Source: Dermacentor variabilis (taxonomy: Eukaryota; Arthropoda; Arachnida; Ixodida; Ixodidae). Taken from it: a stretch of 64,000 bases of DNA. The notes below the pieces were generated by a model. That model saw only the letters and a program-made list of their open reading frames with translations, had not been told where the DNA came from and ran no database searches. Positions 45,879 through 60,106 of the stretch are shown here, piece after piece (the first letter of the stretch is position 1; each line of letters begins with the position of its first letter). Location: NCBI RefSeq assembly GCF_050947875.1, contig NW_027460401.1, positions 1,860,001-1,924,000 of the forward strand. The letters run 5' to 3'. Made by a program: the position numbers and the translations under genes.

Positions 45879-48800
45879 CTGCACTTGGCATCAAAGAAGC
45901 CATCTTGTCAATCAAGATCTTCACAGAAGACAACCAGGCGCTGCTCCCTTGTCCCAGCATCGCTACTTCTGTTGTCGACCAGTCCCGGCAGCGGCGGCAG
46001 TGCTCGCGCACCAGCTCACGCGTTCCATTCTGGTTGTACAGGCTATCTTGTCAAGCAAGATCATCTCAGGACACCACCCGGATTTGGCTAAATCAAGTGC
46101 ACTTGACATCAAAGAAGCCATCTTGCCAATCAAGATATTCACAGAAGACCACCAGGCGGTGCTCGCTTGTCCCAGCATCGCTACTTCTGTTGTCGACCAG
46201 TCCCTGCAGCGGCGGCAGTGCTCGCGCACCAGCTCACGCGTTCCTTGCTGGTTGTACAGGCAATCTGTCAAGCAAGATCATCTCAGAACACCACCCGGAT
46301 TTGGCTAGATCAACTGCACTTGCCATCAAAGAAGCCATCTTGTCAATCAAGATCTTCACAGAAGACCATCAGGCGGTGCTCGCTTGTCGTAGAATCGCTA
46401 CTTCTGTTGTCGACCAGTCTCGGCAGCGGCGGCAGCGCTCGCGCACCAGCTCACGCGTTCCTTTCTGGTTGTACAGGTTATCTTGTCAAGCAAGATCATC
46501 TCAGTACACCACCCGGATTTGACTAGATCAACTGCACCTGACATCAAAGAAGCCATCTTGTCAATCAAGATCTTCACAGAAGGCCACCAGGCGGTGCTCG
46601 CTTGTCCCAGCATCGCTACTTCTGTTGTCGACCAGTCTCGGCAGCGGCGGCAGTGCTCGCGCACCAGCTCATGCGTTCGTTTCTGGTTGCGCAGGCTATC
46701 TTTCAAGCAAGATCATCTCAGAACACCACCCGGATTTGGCTAGATCAACTGCACTTGACATCAAAGAAGCCATCTTGTCAATCAAGATCTTCACAGAAGA
46801 CCAACAGGCGGTGCTCGCTTGTCCCAGCATCGCCACTTCTGTTGTCGACCAGTCTCGGCAGCAGCGGCAGTGCTCGCGCACCAGCTCACGCGTTCCTTTC
46901 TGGTTGTACAGGCTATCTGGTCAAGTAAGATCCTCTCAGAACACCACCCGGATTTGGCTAGATCAACTGCACTTGACATCAAAGAAGCCATCTTTTCAAT
47001 CAAGATCTTCACAGAAGACCACCAGGCGGTGCTCGCTTGTCCCAGCATCGCTACTTCTGTTGTCGACCAGTCCCGGCAGCGGCGGCAGTGCTCGCGCACC
47101 AGCTCACGCGTTCCTTTCTGGTTGTACAGGCCATCTTGTCAAACCACCTCAGAACACCACCCGGATTTGGCTAGATCAACTGCACTTGGCATCAAAGAAG
47201 CCATCTTGTCAATCAAGATCTTCACAGAAGACCACCAGGCGGTGCTCCCTTGTCCCAGCATCGCTACTTCTGTTGTCGACCAGTCTCGGCAGCGGCGGCA
47301 GTGCTCGCTCACCAGCGCACGCGTTCCTTTCTGGTTGTACAGGCTATCTTGTCAAGCCAGATCACCTCAGAACACCACCCGCATTTGGCTAGATCAGCTG
47401 CACTTGGCATCAAAGAAGGCATCTTGTCAATCAAGATCTTCACAGAAGACCACCAGGCTGTGCTCCCTTGTCCCAGCATCGCTACTTCTGTTGTCGACCA
47501 GTCCCGGCAGCGGCGGCCGTGCTCGCGCACCAGCTCACGTGTTCCTTGCTGGTTGTACAGGGAATCTGTCAAGCAAGATGATCTCAGAACACCACCCGGA
47601 TTTGGCTAGATCAACTGCACTTGACATCAAACAAGCCATCTTGTCAATCAAGATCTTCACAGAAGACCACCAGGCGGTGCTCGCTTGTCGCAGAATCGCT
47701 ACTTCTGTTGTCGAGCAGTCCCCGCAGTGGCGGCAGTGCTCGCGCACCAGCTCACGCGTTCCTTTCTGGTTGTACAGGCCATCTTGTCAAGCAAGATCAC
47801 CTCAGAACACCACCCGGATTTGGCTAGATCAACTGCACTTGGCATCAAAGAAGCCATCTTGTCAATCAAGATCTTCACAGAAGAGCACCAGGCGGTGCAC
47901 CCTTGTCCCAGCATCGCTACTTCTGTTGTCGACCAGTCCCGGCAGCGGCGGCAGTGCTCGCGCACCAGCTCACTCGTTCCTTTCTGGTTGTACGGGCTAT
48001 CTTGTCAAGCAAAATCATCTCAGGACACCACCCGGATTTGGCTAGATCAACTGCACTTGGCATCAAAGAAGCCATCTTTTCAATCAAGATCTTCACAGAA
48101 GACCACCAGGCGGTGCTCGCTTGTCCCAGCATCGCTACTTCTGTTGTCGACCAGTCCCGGCAGCGGCGGCAGTGCTCGCGCACCAGCTCACGCGTTCCTT
48201 TCTGGTTGTACAGGCCATCTTGTCAAACCACCTCAGAACACCACCCGGATTTGGCTAGATCAACTGCACTTGGCATCAAAGAAGCCATCTTGTCAATCAA
48301 GATCTTCACAGAAGACCACCAGGCGGTGCTCGCTTGTCCCAGCATCGCTACTTCTGTTGTCGACCAGTCCCGGCAGCGGCGGCAGTGCTCGCGCACCAGC
48401 TCACGCGTTCCTTTCTGGTTGTACAGGCCATCTTGTCAAACCACCTCAGAACACCACCCGGATTTGGCTAGATCAACTGCACTTGACATCAAAGAAGCCA
48501 TCTTGTCAATCAAGATCTTCACAGAAGACCACCAGGCGGTTCTCGCTTGTCCCAGCATCGCTACTTCTGTTGTCGACCAGTCCCGGCAGCGGCGGCAGTG
48601 CTCGCGCAACAGCTCACGCGTTCCTTTCTGGTTGTACAGGCCATCTTGTCAAGCAAGATCACCTCAGAACACCACCCGGATTTGGCTAGATCAACTGCAC
48701 TTGGCATCAAAGAAGCCATCTTGTCAATCAAGATCTTCACAGAAGACCACCAGGCGGTGCTCCCTTGTCCCAGCATCGCTACTTCTGTAGTCGACCAGTC

Positions 48801-50872
48801 TCGGCAGCGGCGGCAGTGCTCGCGCACCAGCTCACGCGTTCCTTTCGGGTTGTACAGGCCATCTTGTCAAGCAAGATCACCTCAGAACACCACCCGGATT
48901 TGGCTAGATCAACTGCACTTGGCATCAAAGAAGCCATCTTGTCAATCAAGATCTTCACAGAAGACCACCAGGCGGTGCTCCCTTGTCCCAGCATCGCTAA
49001 TTCCGTTGTCGACCAGTCTCGGCAGCGGCGGCAGTGCTCGCGCTCCAGCTCACGCGTTCCTTTCTGGTTGTACAGGCTATCTGGTCAAGCAAGATCATCT
49101 CAGAACACCACCCGGATTTGGCTAGATCAGCTCACTTGACATCAAAGAAGCCATCTTGTCAATCAAGATTTTCACAGAAGACCACCAGGCGGTTCTCGCT
49201 TGTCCCAGCATCGCTACTTCTGTTGTCGACCAGTCCCGGCAGCGGCGGCAGTGCTCGCGCACCAGCTCACGCGTTCCTTTCTGGTTGTACAGGCTATCTT
49301 GTCAAGGAAGATTACCTCAGAACACCACCCGGATTTGGCTAAATCAACTGCACTTGGCATCAAAGAAGCCATCTTGTCAATCAAGATCTTCACAGAAGAC
49401 CACCAGGCGGTGCTCCCTTGTCCCAGCATCGCTACTTCTGTTGTCGAATAGTCTCGCCAGCGGCGGCAGTGCTCGCGCACCAGATCACGCGTTACTTTCT
49501 GGTTGTACAGGCCATCTTGTCAAGCTAGATCACCTCAGAACACCACCCGGATTTGGCTAGATCAACTGCACTTGGCATCAAAGAAGCCATCTTGTCAATC
49601 AAGATCTTCACAGAAGACCACCAGGCGGTGCTCCCTTGTCCCAGCATCGCTACTTCTGTTGTCGAATAGTCTCGCCAGCGGCGGCAGTGCTCGCGCACCA
49701 GATCACGCGTTACTTTCTGGTTGTACAGGCTATCTTGTCAAGCAAGATCACCTCAGAACACCACCCGGATTTGGCTAAATCAAGTGCACTTGACATCAAA
49801 GAAGCCATTTTGCCAATCAAGATATTCACAGAAGACCACCAGGCGGTGCTCGCTTGTCCCAGCATCGCTACTTCTGTTGTCGACCAGTCCCTGCAGCGGC
49901 GGCAGTGCTCGCGCACCAGCTCACGCGTTCCTTTCTGGTTGTACAGGTTATCTTGTCAAGCAAGATCATCTCAGTACACCACCCGGATTTGACTAGATCA
50001 ACTGCACCTGACATCAAAGAAGCCATCTTGTCAATCAAGATCTTCACAGAAGACCACCAGGCGGTGCTCGCTTTTCCCAGCATCGCTACTTCTGTTGTCG
50101 ACCAGTCTCGGCAGCGGCGGCAGTGCTCGCGCACCAGCTCATGCGTTCGTTTCTGGTTGCACAGGCTATCTTTCAAGCAAGATCATCTCAGAACACCACC
50201 CGGATTTGGCTAGATCAACTGCACTTGACATCAAAGAAGCCATCTTGTCAATCAAGATCTTCACAGAAGACCAACAGGCGGTGCTCGCTTGTCCCAGCAT
50301 CGCCACTTCTGTTGTCGACCAGTCTCGGCAGCGGCGGAAGCGCTCGCGCACCAGCTCACGCGTTCCTTTCTGGTTGTACAGGCTATCTGGTCAAGTAAGA
50401 TCCTGTCACAACACCACCCGGATTTGGCTAGATTAACCGCACTTGACATCAAAGAAGCCATCTTGTCAATCAAGATCTTCGCAGAAGACCACCTGGCGGT
50501 GCTCCCTTGTCCCAGCATCGCTACTTCTGTAGTCGACCAGTCTCGGCAGCGGCGGCAGTGCTCGCGCACCAGCTCACGCGTTCCTTTCTTGTTGTACAGG
50601 CTATCTTGTCAAGCAAGATCATCTCAGGACACCACCCGGATTTGGCTAGATCAACTGCACTTGACATCAAAGAAGCCATCTTGTCAATCAAGATCTTCAC
50701 AGAAGACCACCAGGCGGTTCTCGCTTGTCCCAGCATGGCTACTTCTGTTGTCGACCAGTCCCGGCAGCGGCGGCAGTGCTCGCGCACCAGCTCACGCGTT
50801 CCTTTCTGGTTGTACAGGCCATCTTGTCAAGCAAGATCACCTCAGAACACCACCCGGATTTGGCTAGATCAA
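45879..50872. repeat. 23-monomer tandem duplication (4994 bp), copy 2
   Basis: This is the direct tandem copy of 40885-45878; the match runs on to 50925. Its right end also forms the left copy of the 1960-bp duplication. Confidence 0.93.
48848..50807. repeat. 9-monomer tandem duplication (1960 bp), copy 1
   Basis: Bases 48848-50933 match 50808-52893. The bounds are TTTCGGG against TTTCTGG on the left and GGCGGTG against GGCTGTG on the right. It includes the two GTCGAATAG monomers near 49446 and 49664. Copy 1 alone has GATTAACC at 50434. Confidence 0.92.
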
Positions 50873-52767
50873 CTGCACTTGGCATCAAAGAAGCCATCTT
50901 GTCAATCAAGATCTTCACAGAAGACCACCAGGCGGTGCTCCCTTGTCCCAGCATCGCTAATTCCGTTGTCGACCAGTCTCGGCAGCGGCGGCAGTGCTCG
51001 CGCTCCAGCTCACGCGTTCCTTTCTGGTTGTACAGGCTATCTGGTCAAGCAAGATCATCTCAGAACACCACCCGGATTTGGCTAGATCAGCTCACTTGAC
51101 ATCAAAGAAGCCATCTTGTCAATCAAGATTTTCACAGAAGACCACCAGGCGGTTCTCGCTTGTCCCAGCATCGCTACTTCTGTTGTCGACCAGTCCCGGC
51201 AGCGGCGGCAGTGCTCGCGCACCAGCTCACGCGTTCCTTTCTGGTTGTACAGGCTATCTTGTCAAGGAAGATTACCTCAGAACACCACCCGGATTTGGCT
51301 AAATCAACTGCACTTGGCATCAAAGAAGCCATCTTGTCAATCAAGATCTTCACAGAAGACCACCAGGCGGTGCTCCCTTGTCCCAGCATCGCTACTTCTG
51401 TTGTCGAATAGTCTCGCCAGCGGCGGCAGTGCTCGCGCACCAGATCACGCGTTACTTTCTGGTTGTACAGGCCATCTTGTCAAGCTAGATCACCTCAGAA
51501 CACCACCCGGATTTGGCTAGATCAACTGCACTTGGCATCAAAGAAGCCATCTTGTCAATCAAGATCTTCACAGAAGACCACCAGGCGGTGCTCCCTTGTC
51601 CCAGCATCGCTACTTCTGTTGTCGAATAGTCTCGCCAGCGGCGGCAGTGCTCGCGCACCAGATCACGCGTTACTTTCTGGTTGTACAGGCTATCTTGTCA
51701 AGCAAGATCACCTCAGAACACCACCCGGATTTGGCTAAATCAAGTGCACTTGACATCAAAGAAGCCATTTTGCCAATCAAGATATTCACAGAAGACCACC
51801 AGGCGGTGCTCGCTTGTCCCAGCATCGCTACTTCTGTTGTCGACCAGTCCCTGCAGCGGCGGCAGTGCTCGCGCACCAGCTCACGCGTTCCTTTCTGGTT
51901 GTACAGGTTATCTTGTCAAGCAAGATCATCTCAGTACACCACCCGGATTTGACTAGATCAACTGCACCTGACATCAAAGAAGCCATCTTGTCAATCAAGA
52001 TCTTCACAGAAGACCACCAGGCGGTGCTCGCTTTTCCCAGCATCGCTACTTCTGTTGTCGACCAGTCTCGGCAGCGGCGGCAGTGCTCGCGCACCAGCTC
52101 ATGCGTTCGTTTCTGGTTGCACAGGCTATCTTTCAAGCAAGATCATCTCAGAACACCACCCGGATTTGGCTAGATCAACTGCACTTGACATCAAAGAAGC
52201 CATCTTGTCAATCAAGATCTTCACAGAAGACCAACAGGCGGTGCTCGCTTGTCCCAGCATCGCCACTTCTGTTGTCGACCAGTCTCGGCAGCGGCGGAAG
52301 CGCTCGCGCACCAGCTCACGCGTTCCTTTCTGGTTGTACAGGCTATCTGGTCAAGTAAGATCCTGTCACAACACCACCCGGATTTGGCTAGATCAACCGC
52401 ACTTGACATCAAAGAAGCCATCTTGTCAATCAAGATCTTCGCAGAAGACCACCTGGCGGTGCTCCCTTGTCCCAGCATCGCTACTTCTGTAGTCGACCAG
52501 TCTCGGCAGCGGCGGCAGTGCTCGCGCACCAGCTCACGCGTTCCTTTCTTGTTGTACAGGCTATCTTGTCAAGCAAGATCATCTCAGGACACCACCCGGA
52601 TTTGGCTAGATCAACTGCACTTGACATCAAAGAAGCCATCTTGTCAATCAAGATCTTCACAGAAGACCACCAGGCGGTTCTCGCTTGTCCCAGCATGGCT
52701 ACTTCTGTTGTCGACCAGTCCCGGCAGCGGCGGCAGTGCTCGCGCACCAGCTCACGCGTTCCTTTCT
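50808..52767. repeat. 9-monomer tandem duplication (1960 bp), copy 2
   Basis: This is the direct tandem copy of 48848-50807; the match continues to 52893. It carries GATCAACC at 52394, as does the older copy at 45440, so the T at 50434 probably arose after this duplication. Confidence 0.92.
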
Positions 52768-53119
52768 GGTTGTACAGGCCATCTTGTCAAGCAAGATCAC
52801 CTCAGAACACCACCCGGATTTGGCTAGATCAACTGCACTTGGCATCAAAGAAGCCATCTTGTCAATCAAGATCTTCACAGAAGACCACCAGGCTGTGCTC
52901 CCTTGTCCCAGCATCGCTACTTCTGTAGTCGACCAGTCTCGGCAGCGGCGGCAGTGCTCGCGCACCAGCTCACGCGTTCCTTTCGGGTTGTACAGGCCAT
53001 CTTGTCAAGCAAGATCACCTCAGAACACCACCCGGATTTGGCTAGATCAACTGCACTTGGCATCAAAGAAGCCATCTTGTCAATCAAGATCTTCACAGAA
53101 GACCACCAGGCGGTGCTCC

Positions 53120-55109
53120 CTTGTCCCAGCATCGCTACTTCTGTTGTCGACCAGTCTCGGCAGCGGCGGCAGTGCTCGCGCACAAGCTCACGCGTTCCTT
53201 TCTGGTTGTACAGGCTATCTTGTCAAGCAAGATCATCTCAGAACACCACCCGGATTTGGCTAGATCAACTCAATTGACATCAAAGAAGCCATCTTGTCAA
53301 TCAAGATTTTCACAGAAGACCACCAGGCGGTTCTCGCTTGTCCCAGCATCGCTACTTCTGTTGTCGACCAGTCCCGGCAGCGGCGGCAGTGCTCGCGCAC
53401 CAGCTCACGCGTTCCTTTCTGGTTGTACAGGCTATCTTGTCAAGGAAGATTACCTCAGAACACCACCCGGATTTGGCTAAATCAACTGCACTTGGCATCA
53501 AAGAAGCCATCTTGTCAATCAAGATCTTCACAGAAGACCACCAGGCGGTGCTCCCTTGTCCCAGCATCGCTACTTCTGTTGTCGACCAGTCCCGGCAGTG
53601 GGGGCAGTGCTCGCGCACCAGCTCACGCGTTCCATTCTGGTTGTACAGGCTATCTTGTCAAGCAAGATCATCTCAGGACACCACCCGGATTTGGCTAAAT
53701 CAAGTGCACTTGACATCAAAGAAGCCATCTTGCCAATCAAGATCTTCACAGAAGACCACCAGGCGGTGCTCGCTTGTGCCAGCATCGCTACTTCTGTTGT
53801 CGACCAGTCCCGGCAGCGGCGGCAGTGCTCGTGCACCAGCTCACGCGTTCCTTGCTGGTTGTACAGGCAATCTGCCGAGCAAGATCATCTCAGAACACCA
53901 CCCGGATTTGGCTAGATCAACTGCACTTGACATCAAAGAAGCCATCTTGTCAATCAAGATCTTCACAGAAGACCACCAGGCGGTGCTCGCTTGTCGCGGA
54001 ATCGCTACTTCTGTTGTCGACCAGTCCCTGTAGCGGCGGCAGTGCTCGCGCACCAGCTCACGCGTTCCTTGCTGGTTGTACAGGCAATCTGTCAAGCAAG
54101 ATCATCTCAGAACACCACCCGGATTTGGCTAGATCAACTGCACTTGACATCAAAGAAGCCATCTTGTCAATCAAGGTCTTCACAGAAGACCATCAGGCGG
54201 TGCTCGCTTGTCGTAGAATCGCTACTTCTGTTGTCGACCAGTCTCGGCAGCGGCGGCAGCGCTCGCGCACCAGCTCACGCGTTCCTTTCTGGTTGTACAG
54301 GTTATCTTGTCAAGCAAGATCATCTCAGTACACCACCCGGATTTGACTAGATCAACTGCACCTGACGTCAAAGAAGCCATCTTGTCAATCAAGATCTTCA
54401 CAGAAGGCCACCAGGCGGTGCTCGCTTGTCCCAGCATCGCTACTTCTGTTGTCGACCAGTCTCGGCAGCGGCGGCAGTGCTCGCGCACCAGCTCATGCGT
54501 TCGTTTCTGGTTGCACAGGCTATCTTTCAAGCAAGATCATCTCAGAACACCACCCGGATTTGGCTAGATCAACTGCACTTGACATCAAAGAAGCCATCTT
54601 GTCAATCAAGATCTTCACAGAAGACCAACAGGCGGTGCTCGCTTGTCCCAGCATCGCCACTTCTGTTGTCGACCAGTCTCGGCAGCAGCGGCAGTGCTCG
54701 CGCACCAGCTCACGCGTTCCTTTCTGGTTGTACAGGCTATCTGGTCAAGTAAGATCCTCTCAGAACACCACCCGGATTTGGCTAGATCAACTGCACTTGA
54801 CATCAAAGAAGCCATCTTTTCAATCAAGATCTTCACAGAAGACCACCAGGCGGTGCTCGCTTGTCCCAGCATCGCTACTTCTGTTGTCGACCAGTCCCGG
54901 CAGCGGCGGCAGTGCTCGCGCACCAGCTCACGCGTTCCTTTCTGCTGGTACAGGCCATCTTGTCAAACCACCTCAGAACACCACCCGGATTTGGCTAGAT
55001 CAACTGCACTTGGCATCAAAGAAGCCATCTTGTCAATCAAGATCTTCACAGAAGACCACCAGGCTGTGCTCCCTTGTCCCAGCATCGCTACTTCTGTTGT
55101 CGACCAGTC
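53120..55109. repeat. Block with displaced copy at 58117-60106 (4997 bp), copy 1
   Basis: About nine monomers match 58117-60106: exactly, as far as I compared, to 54818, then with a few base differences (CTTTTC against CTTGTC at 54819). Shared rare variants are CACAAGCTC, CAATTGAC, CAGTGGGGGC, TTGTGCCAGC, CCCTGTAGC and TTTCTGCTGG. Confidence 0.88.
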
Positions 55110-57483
55110 CCGGCAGCGGCGGCAGTGCTCGCGCACCAGCTCACGCGTTCCATTCTGGATGTACAGGCTATCTTGTTAAGCAAGATCATCTCAGGACACC
55201 ACCCGGATGTGGCTAAATCAAGTGCACTTGACATCAAAGAAGCCATCTTGCCAATCAAGATCTTCACAGAAGACCACCAGGCGGTGCTCGCTTGTCCCAG
55301 CATCGCTACTTCTGTTGTCGACCAGTCCCGGCAGCGGCGGCCGTGCTCGCGCACCAGCTCACGTGTTCCTTGCTGGTTGTACAGGGAATCTGTCAAGCAA
55401 GATGATCTCAGAACACCACCCGGATTTGGCTAGATCAACTGCACTTGACATCAAAAAAGCCATCTTGTCAATCAAGATCTTCACAGAAGACCACCAGGCG
55501 GTGCTCGCTTGTCGCAGAATCGCTACTTCTGTTGTCGAGCAGTCCCCGCAGTGGCGGCAGTGCTCGCGCACCAGCTCACGCGTTCCTTTCTGGTTGTACA
55601 GGCCATCTTGTCAAGCAAGATCACCTCAGAACACCACCCGGATTTGGCTAGATCAACTGCACTTGGCATCAAAGAAGCCATCTTGTCAATCAAGATCTTC
55701 ACAGAAGACCACCAGGCGGTGCACCCTTGTCCCAGCATCGCTACTTCTGTTGTCGACCAGTCCCGGCAGCGGCGGCAGTGCTCGCGCACCAGCTCACTCG
55801 TTCCTTTCTGGTTGTACGGGCTATCTTGTCAAGCAAGATCATCTCAGGACACCACCCGGATTTGGCTAGATCAACTGCACTTGACATCAAAGAAGCCATC
55901 TTGTCAATCAAGATCTTCACAGAAGACCACCAGGCGGTTCTCGCTTGTCCCAGCATCGCTACTTCTGTTGTCGACCAGTCCCGGCAGCGGCGGCAGTGCT
56001 CGCGCACCAGCTCACGCGTTCCTTTCTGGTTGTATAGGCCATCTTGTCAAGCTAGATCACCTCAGAACACCACCCGGATTTGGCTAGATCAACTGCACTT
56101 GGCATCAAAGAAGCCATCTTGTCAATCAAGATCTTCACAGAAGACCACCAGGCGGTGCTCCCTTGTCCCAGCATCGCTACTTCTGTTGTCGAATAGTCTC
56201 GCCAGCGGCGGCAGTGCTCGCGCACCAGATCACGCGTTACTTTCTGGTTGTACAGGCTATCTTGTCAAGCAAGATCACCTCAGAACACCACCCGGATTTG
56301 GCTAAATCAAGTGCACTTGACATCAAAGAAGCCATCTTGCCAATCAAGATATTCACAGAAGACCACCAGGCGGTGCTCGCTTGTCCCAGCATCGCTACTT
56401 CTGTTGTCGACCAGTCCCTGCAGCGGCGGCAGTGCTCGCGCACCAGCTCACGCGTTCCTTGCTGGTTGTACAGGCAATCTGTCAAGCAAGATCATCTCAG
56501 AACACCACCCGGATTTGGCTAGATCAACTGCACTTGACATCAAAGAAGCCATCTTGTCAATCAAGATCTTCACAGAAGACCATCAGGCGGTGCTCGCTTG
56601 TCGTAGAATCGCTACTTCTGTTGTCGACCAGTCTCGGCAGCGGCGGCAGCGCTCGCGCACCAGCTCACGCGTTCCTTTCTGGTTGTACAGGTTATCTTGT
56701 CAAGCAAGATCATCTCAGTACACCACCCGGATTTGACTAGATCAACTGCACCTGACATCAAAGAAGCCATCTTGTCAATCAAGATCTTCACAGAAGACCA
56801 CCAGGCGGTTCTCGCTTGTCCCAGCATCGCTACTTCTGTTGTCGACCAGTCCCGGCAGCGGCGGCAGTGCTCGCGCACCAGCTCACGCGTTCCTTTCTGG
56901 TTGTACAGGCCATCTTGTCAAGCAAGATCACCTCAGAACACCACCCGGATTTGGCTAGATCAACTGCACTTGACATCAAAGAAGCCATCTTGTCAATCAA
57001 GATCTTCACAGAAGACCAACAGGCGGTGCTCGCTTGTCCCAGCATCGCCACTTCTGTTGTCGACCAGTCTCGGCAGCGGCGGCAGTGCTCGCACACCAGC
57101 TCACGCGTTCCTTTCTGGTTGTACAGGCTATCTGGTCAAGTAAGATCCTCTCACAACACCACCCGGATTTGGCTAGATCAACCGCACTTGACATCAAAGA
57201 AGCCATCTTGTCAATCAAGATCTTCACAGAAGACCACCTGGCGGTGCTCCCTTGTCCCAGCATCGCTACTTCTGTAGTCGACCAGTCTCGGCAGCGGCGG
57301 CAGTGCTCGCGCACCAGCTCACGCGTTCCTTTCTTGTTGTACAGGCTATCTTGTCAAGCAAGATCATCTCAGGACACCACCCGGATTTGGCTAGATCAAC
57401 TGCACTTGACATCTAAGAAGCCATCTTGTCAATGAAGATCTTCACAGAAGACCACCAGGCGGTTCTCGCTTGTCCCAGCATCG

Positions 57484-58116
57484 CTACTTCTGTTGTCGAC
57501 CAGTCCCGGCAGCGGCGGCAGTGCTCGCGCACCAGCTCACGCGTTCCTTTCTGGTTGTACAGGCCATGTTGTCAAACCACCTCAGAACACCACCCGGATT
57601 TGGCTAGATCAACTGCACTTGGCATCAAAGAAGCCATCTTGTCAATCAAGATCTTCACAGAAGACCACCAGGCGGTGCTCCCCTGTCCCAGCATCGCTAC
57701 TTCTGTTGTCGACCAGTCTCGGCAGCGGCGGCAGTGCTCGCTCACCAGCGCACGCGTTCCTTTCTGGTTGTACAGGCTATCTTGTCAAGCAAGATCACCT
57801 CAGAACACCACCCGGATTTGGCTAGATCAACTGCACTTGGCATCAAAGAAGCCATCTTGTCAATCAAGATCTTCACAGAAGACCACCAGGCGGTGCTCCC
57901 TTGTCCCAGCATCGCTACTTCTGTTGTCGACCAGTCTCGGCAGCGGCGGTAGTGCTCGCGCACCAGCTCACGCGTTCCTTTCTGGTTGTACAGGCTATCT
58001 TGTCAAGCAAGATCATCTCAGAACACCACCCGGATTTGGCTAGATCAACTCACTTGACATCAAAGAAGCCATCTTGTCAATCAAGATTTTCATAGAAGAC
58101 CACCAGGCGGTTCTCG
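57484..58116. repeat. Satellite monomers between duplicated blocks
   Basis: About three monomers, including the 213-bp monomer with CATGTTGTCAAACC near 57573, a CCCCTGTCCC type and one with CATAGAAGACC. No other sequence was seen. Confidence 0.8.
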
Positions 58117-60106
58117 CTTGTCCCAGCATCGCTACTTCTGTTGTCGACCAGTCTCGGCAGCGGCGGCAGTGCTCGCGCACAAGCTCACGCGTTCCTTTCT
58201 GGTTGTACAGGCTATCTTGTCAAGCAAGATCATCTCAGAACACCACCCGGATTTGGCTAGATCAACTCAATTGACATCAAAGAAGCCATCTTGTCAATCA
58301 AGATTTTCACAGAAGACCACCAGGCGGTTCTCGCTTGTCCCAGCATCGCTACTTCTGTTGTCGACCAGTCCCGGCAGCGGCGGCAATGCTCGCGCACCAG
58401 CTCACGCGTTCCTTTCTGGTTGTACAGGCTATCTTGTCAAGGAAGATTACCTCAGAACACCACCCGGATTTGGCTAAATCAACTGCACTTGGCATCAAAG
58501 AAGCCATCTTGTCAATCAAGATCTTCACAGAAGACCACCAGGCGGTGCTCCCTTGTCCCAGCATCGCTACTTCTGTTGTCGACCAGTCCCGGCAGTGGGG
58601 GCAGTGCTCGCGCACCAGCTCACGCGTTCCATTCTGGTTGTACAGGCTATCTTGTCAAGCAAGATCATCTCAGGACACCACCCGGATTTGGCTAAATCAA
58701 GTGCACTTGACATCAAAGAAGCCATCTTGCCAATCAAGATCTTCACAGAAGACCACCAGGCGGTGCTCGCTTGTGCCAGCATCGCTACTTCTGTTGTCGA
58801 CCAGTCCCGGCAGCGGCGGCAGTGCTCGTGCACCAGCTCACGCGTTCCTTGCTGGTTGTACAGGCAATCTGCCGAGCAAGATCATCTCAGAACACCACCC
58901 GGATTTGGCTAGATCAACTGCACTTGACATCAAAGAAGCCATCTTGTCAATCAAGATCTTCACAGAAGACCACCAGGCGGTGCTCGCTTGTCGCGGAATC
59001 GCTACTTCTGTTGTCGACCAGTCCCTGTAGCGGCGGCAGTGCTCGCGCACCAGCTCACGCGTTCCTTGCTGGTTGTACAGGCAATCTGTCAAGCAAGATC
59101 ATCTCAGAACACCACCCGGATTTGGCTAGATCAACTGCACTTGACATCAAAGAAGCCATCTTGTCAATCAAGGTCTTCACAGAAGACCATCAGGCGGTGC
59201 TCGCTTGTCGTAGAATCGCTACTTCTGTTGTCGACCAGTCTCGGCAGCGGCGGCAGCGCTCGCGCACCAGCTCACGCGTTCCTTTCTGGTTGTACAGGTT
59301 ATCTTGTCAAGCAAGATCATCTCAGTACACCACCCGGATTTGACTAGATCAACTGCACCTGACGTCAAAGAAGCCATCTTGTCAATCAAGATCTTCACAG
59401 AAGGCCACCAGGCGGTGCTCGCTTGTCCCAGCATCGCTACTTCTGTTGTCGACCAGTCTCGGCAGCGGCGGCAGTGCTCGCGCACCAGCTCATGCGTTCG
59501 TTTCTGGTTGCACAGGCTATCTTTCAAGCAAGATCATCTCAGAACACCACCCGGATTTGGCTAGATCAACTGCACTTGACATCAAAGAAGCCATCTTGTC
59601 AATCAAGATCTTCACAGAAGACCAACAGGCGGTGCTCGCTTGTCCCAGCATCGCCACTTCTGTTGTCGACCAGTCTCGGCAGCAGCGGCAGTGCTCGCGC
59701 ACCAGCTCACGCGTTCCTTTCTGGTTGTACAGGCTATCTGGTCAAGTAAGATCCTCTCAGAACACCACCCGGATTTGGCTAGATCAACTGCACTTGACAT
59801 CAAAGAAGCCATCTTGTCAATCAAGATCTTCACAGAAGACCACCAGGCTGTGCTCCCTTGTCCCAGCATCGCTACTTCTGTTGTCGACCAGTCCCGGCAG
59901 CGGCGGCAGTGCTCGCGCACCAGCTCACGCGTTCCTTTCTGCTGGTACAGGCCATCTTGTCAAACCACCTCAGAACACCACCCGGATTTGGCTAGATCAA
60001 CTGCACTTAGCATCAAAGAAGCCATCTTGTCAATCAAGATCTTCACAGAAGACCACCAGGCGGTGCTCCCTTGTCCCAGCATCGCTACTTCTGTTGTCGA
60101 CCAGTC
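58117..60106. repeat. Block with displaced copy (4997 bp), copy 2
   Basis: This is the partner of 53120-55109. Downstream of it the offset between the two series changes from 4997 to 5215, exactly one 218-bp monomer more. Confidence 0.88.
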
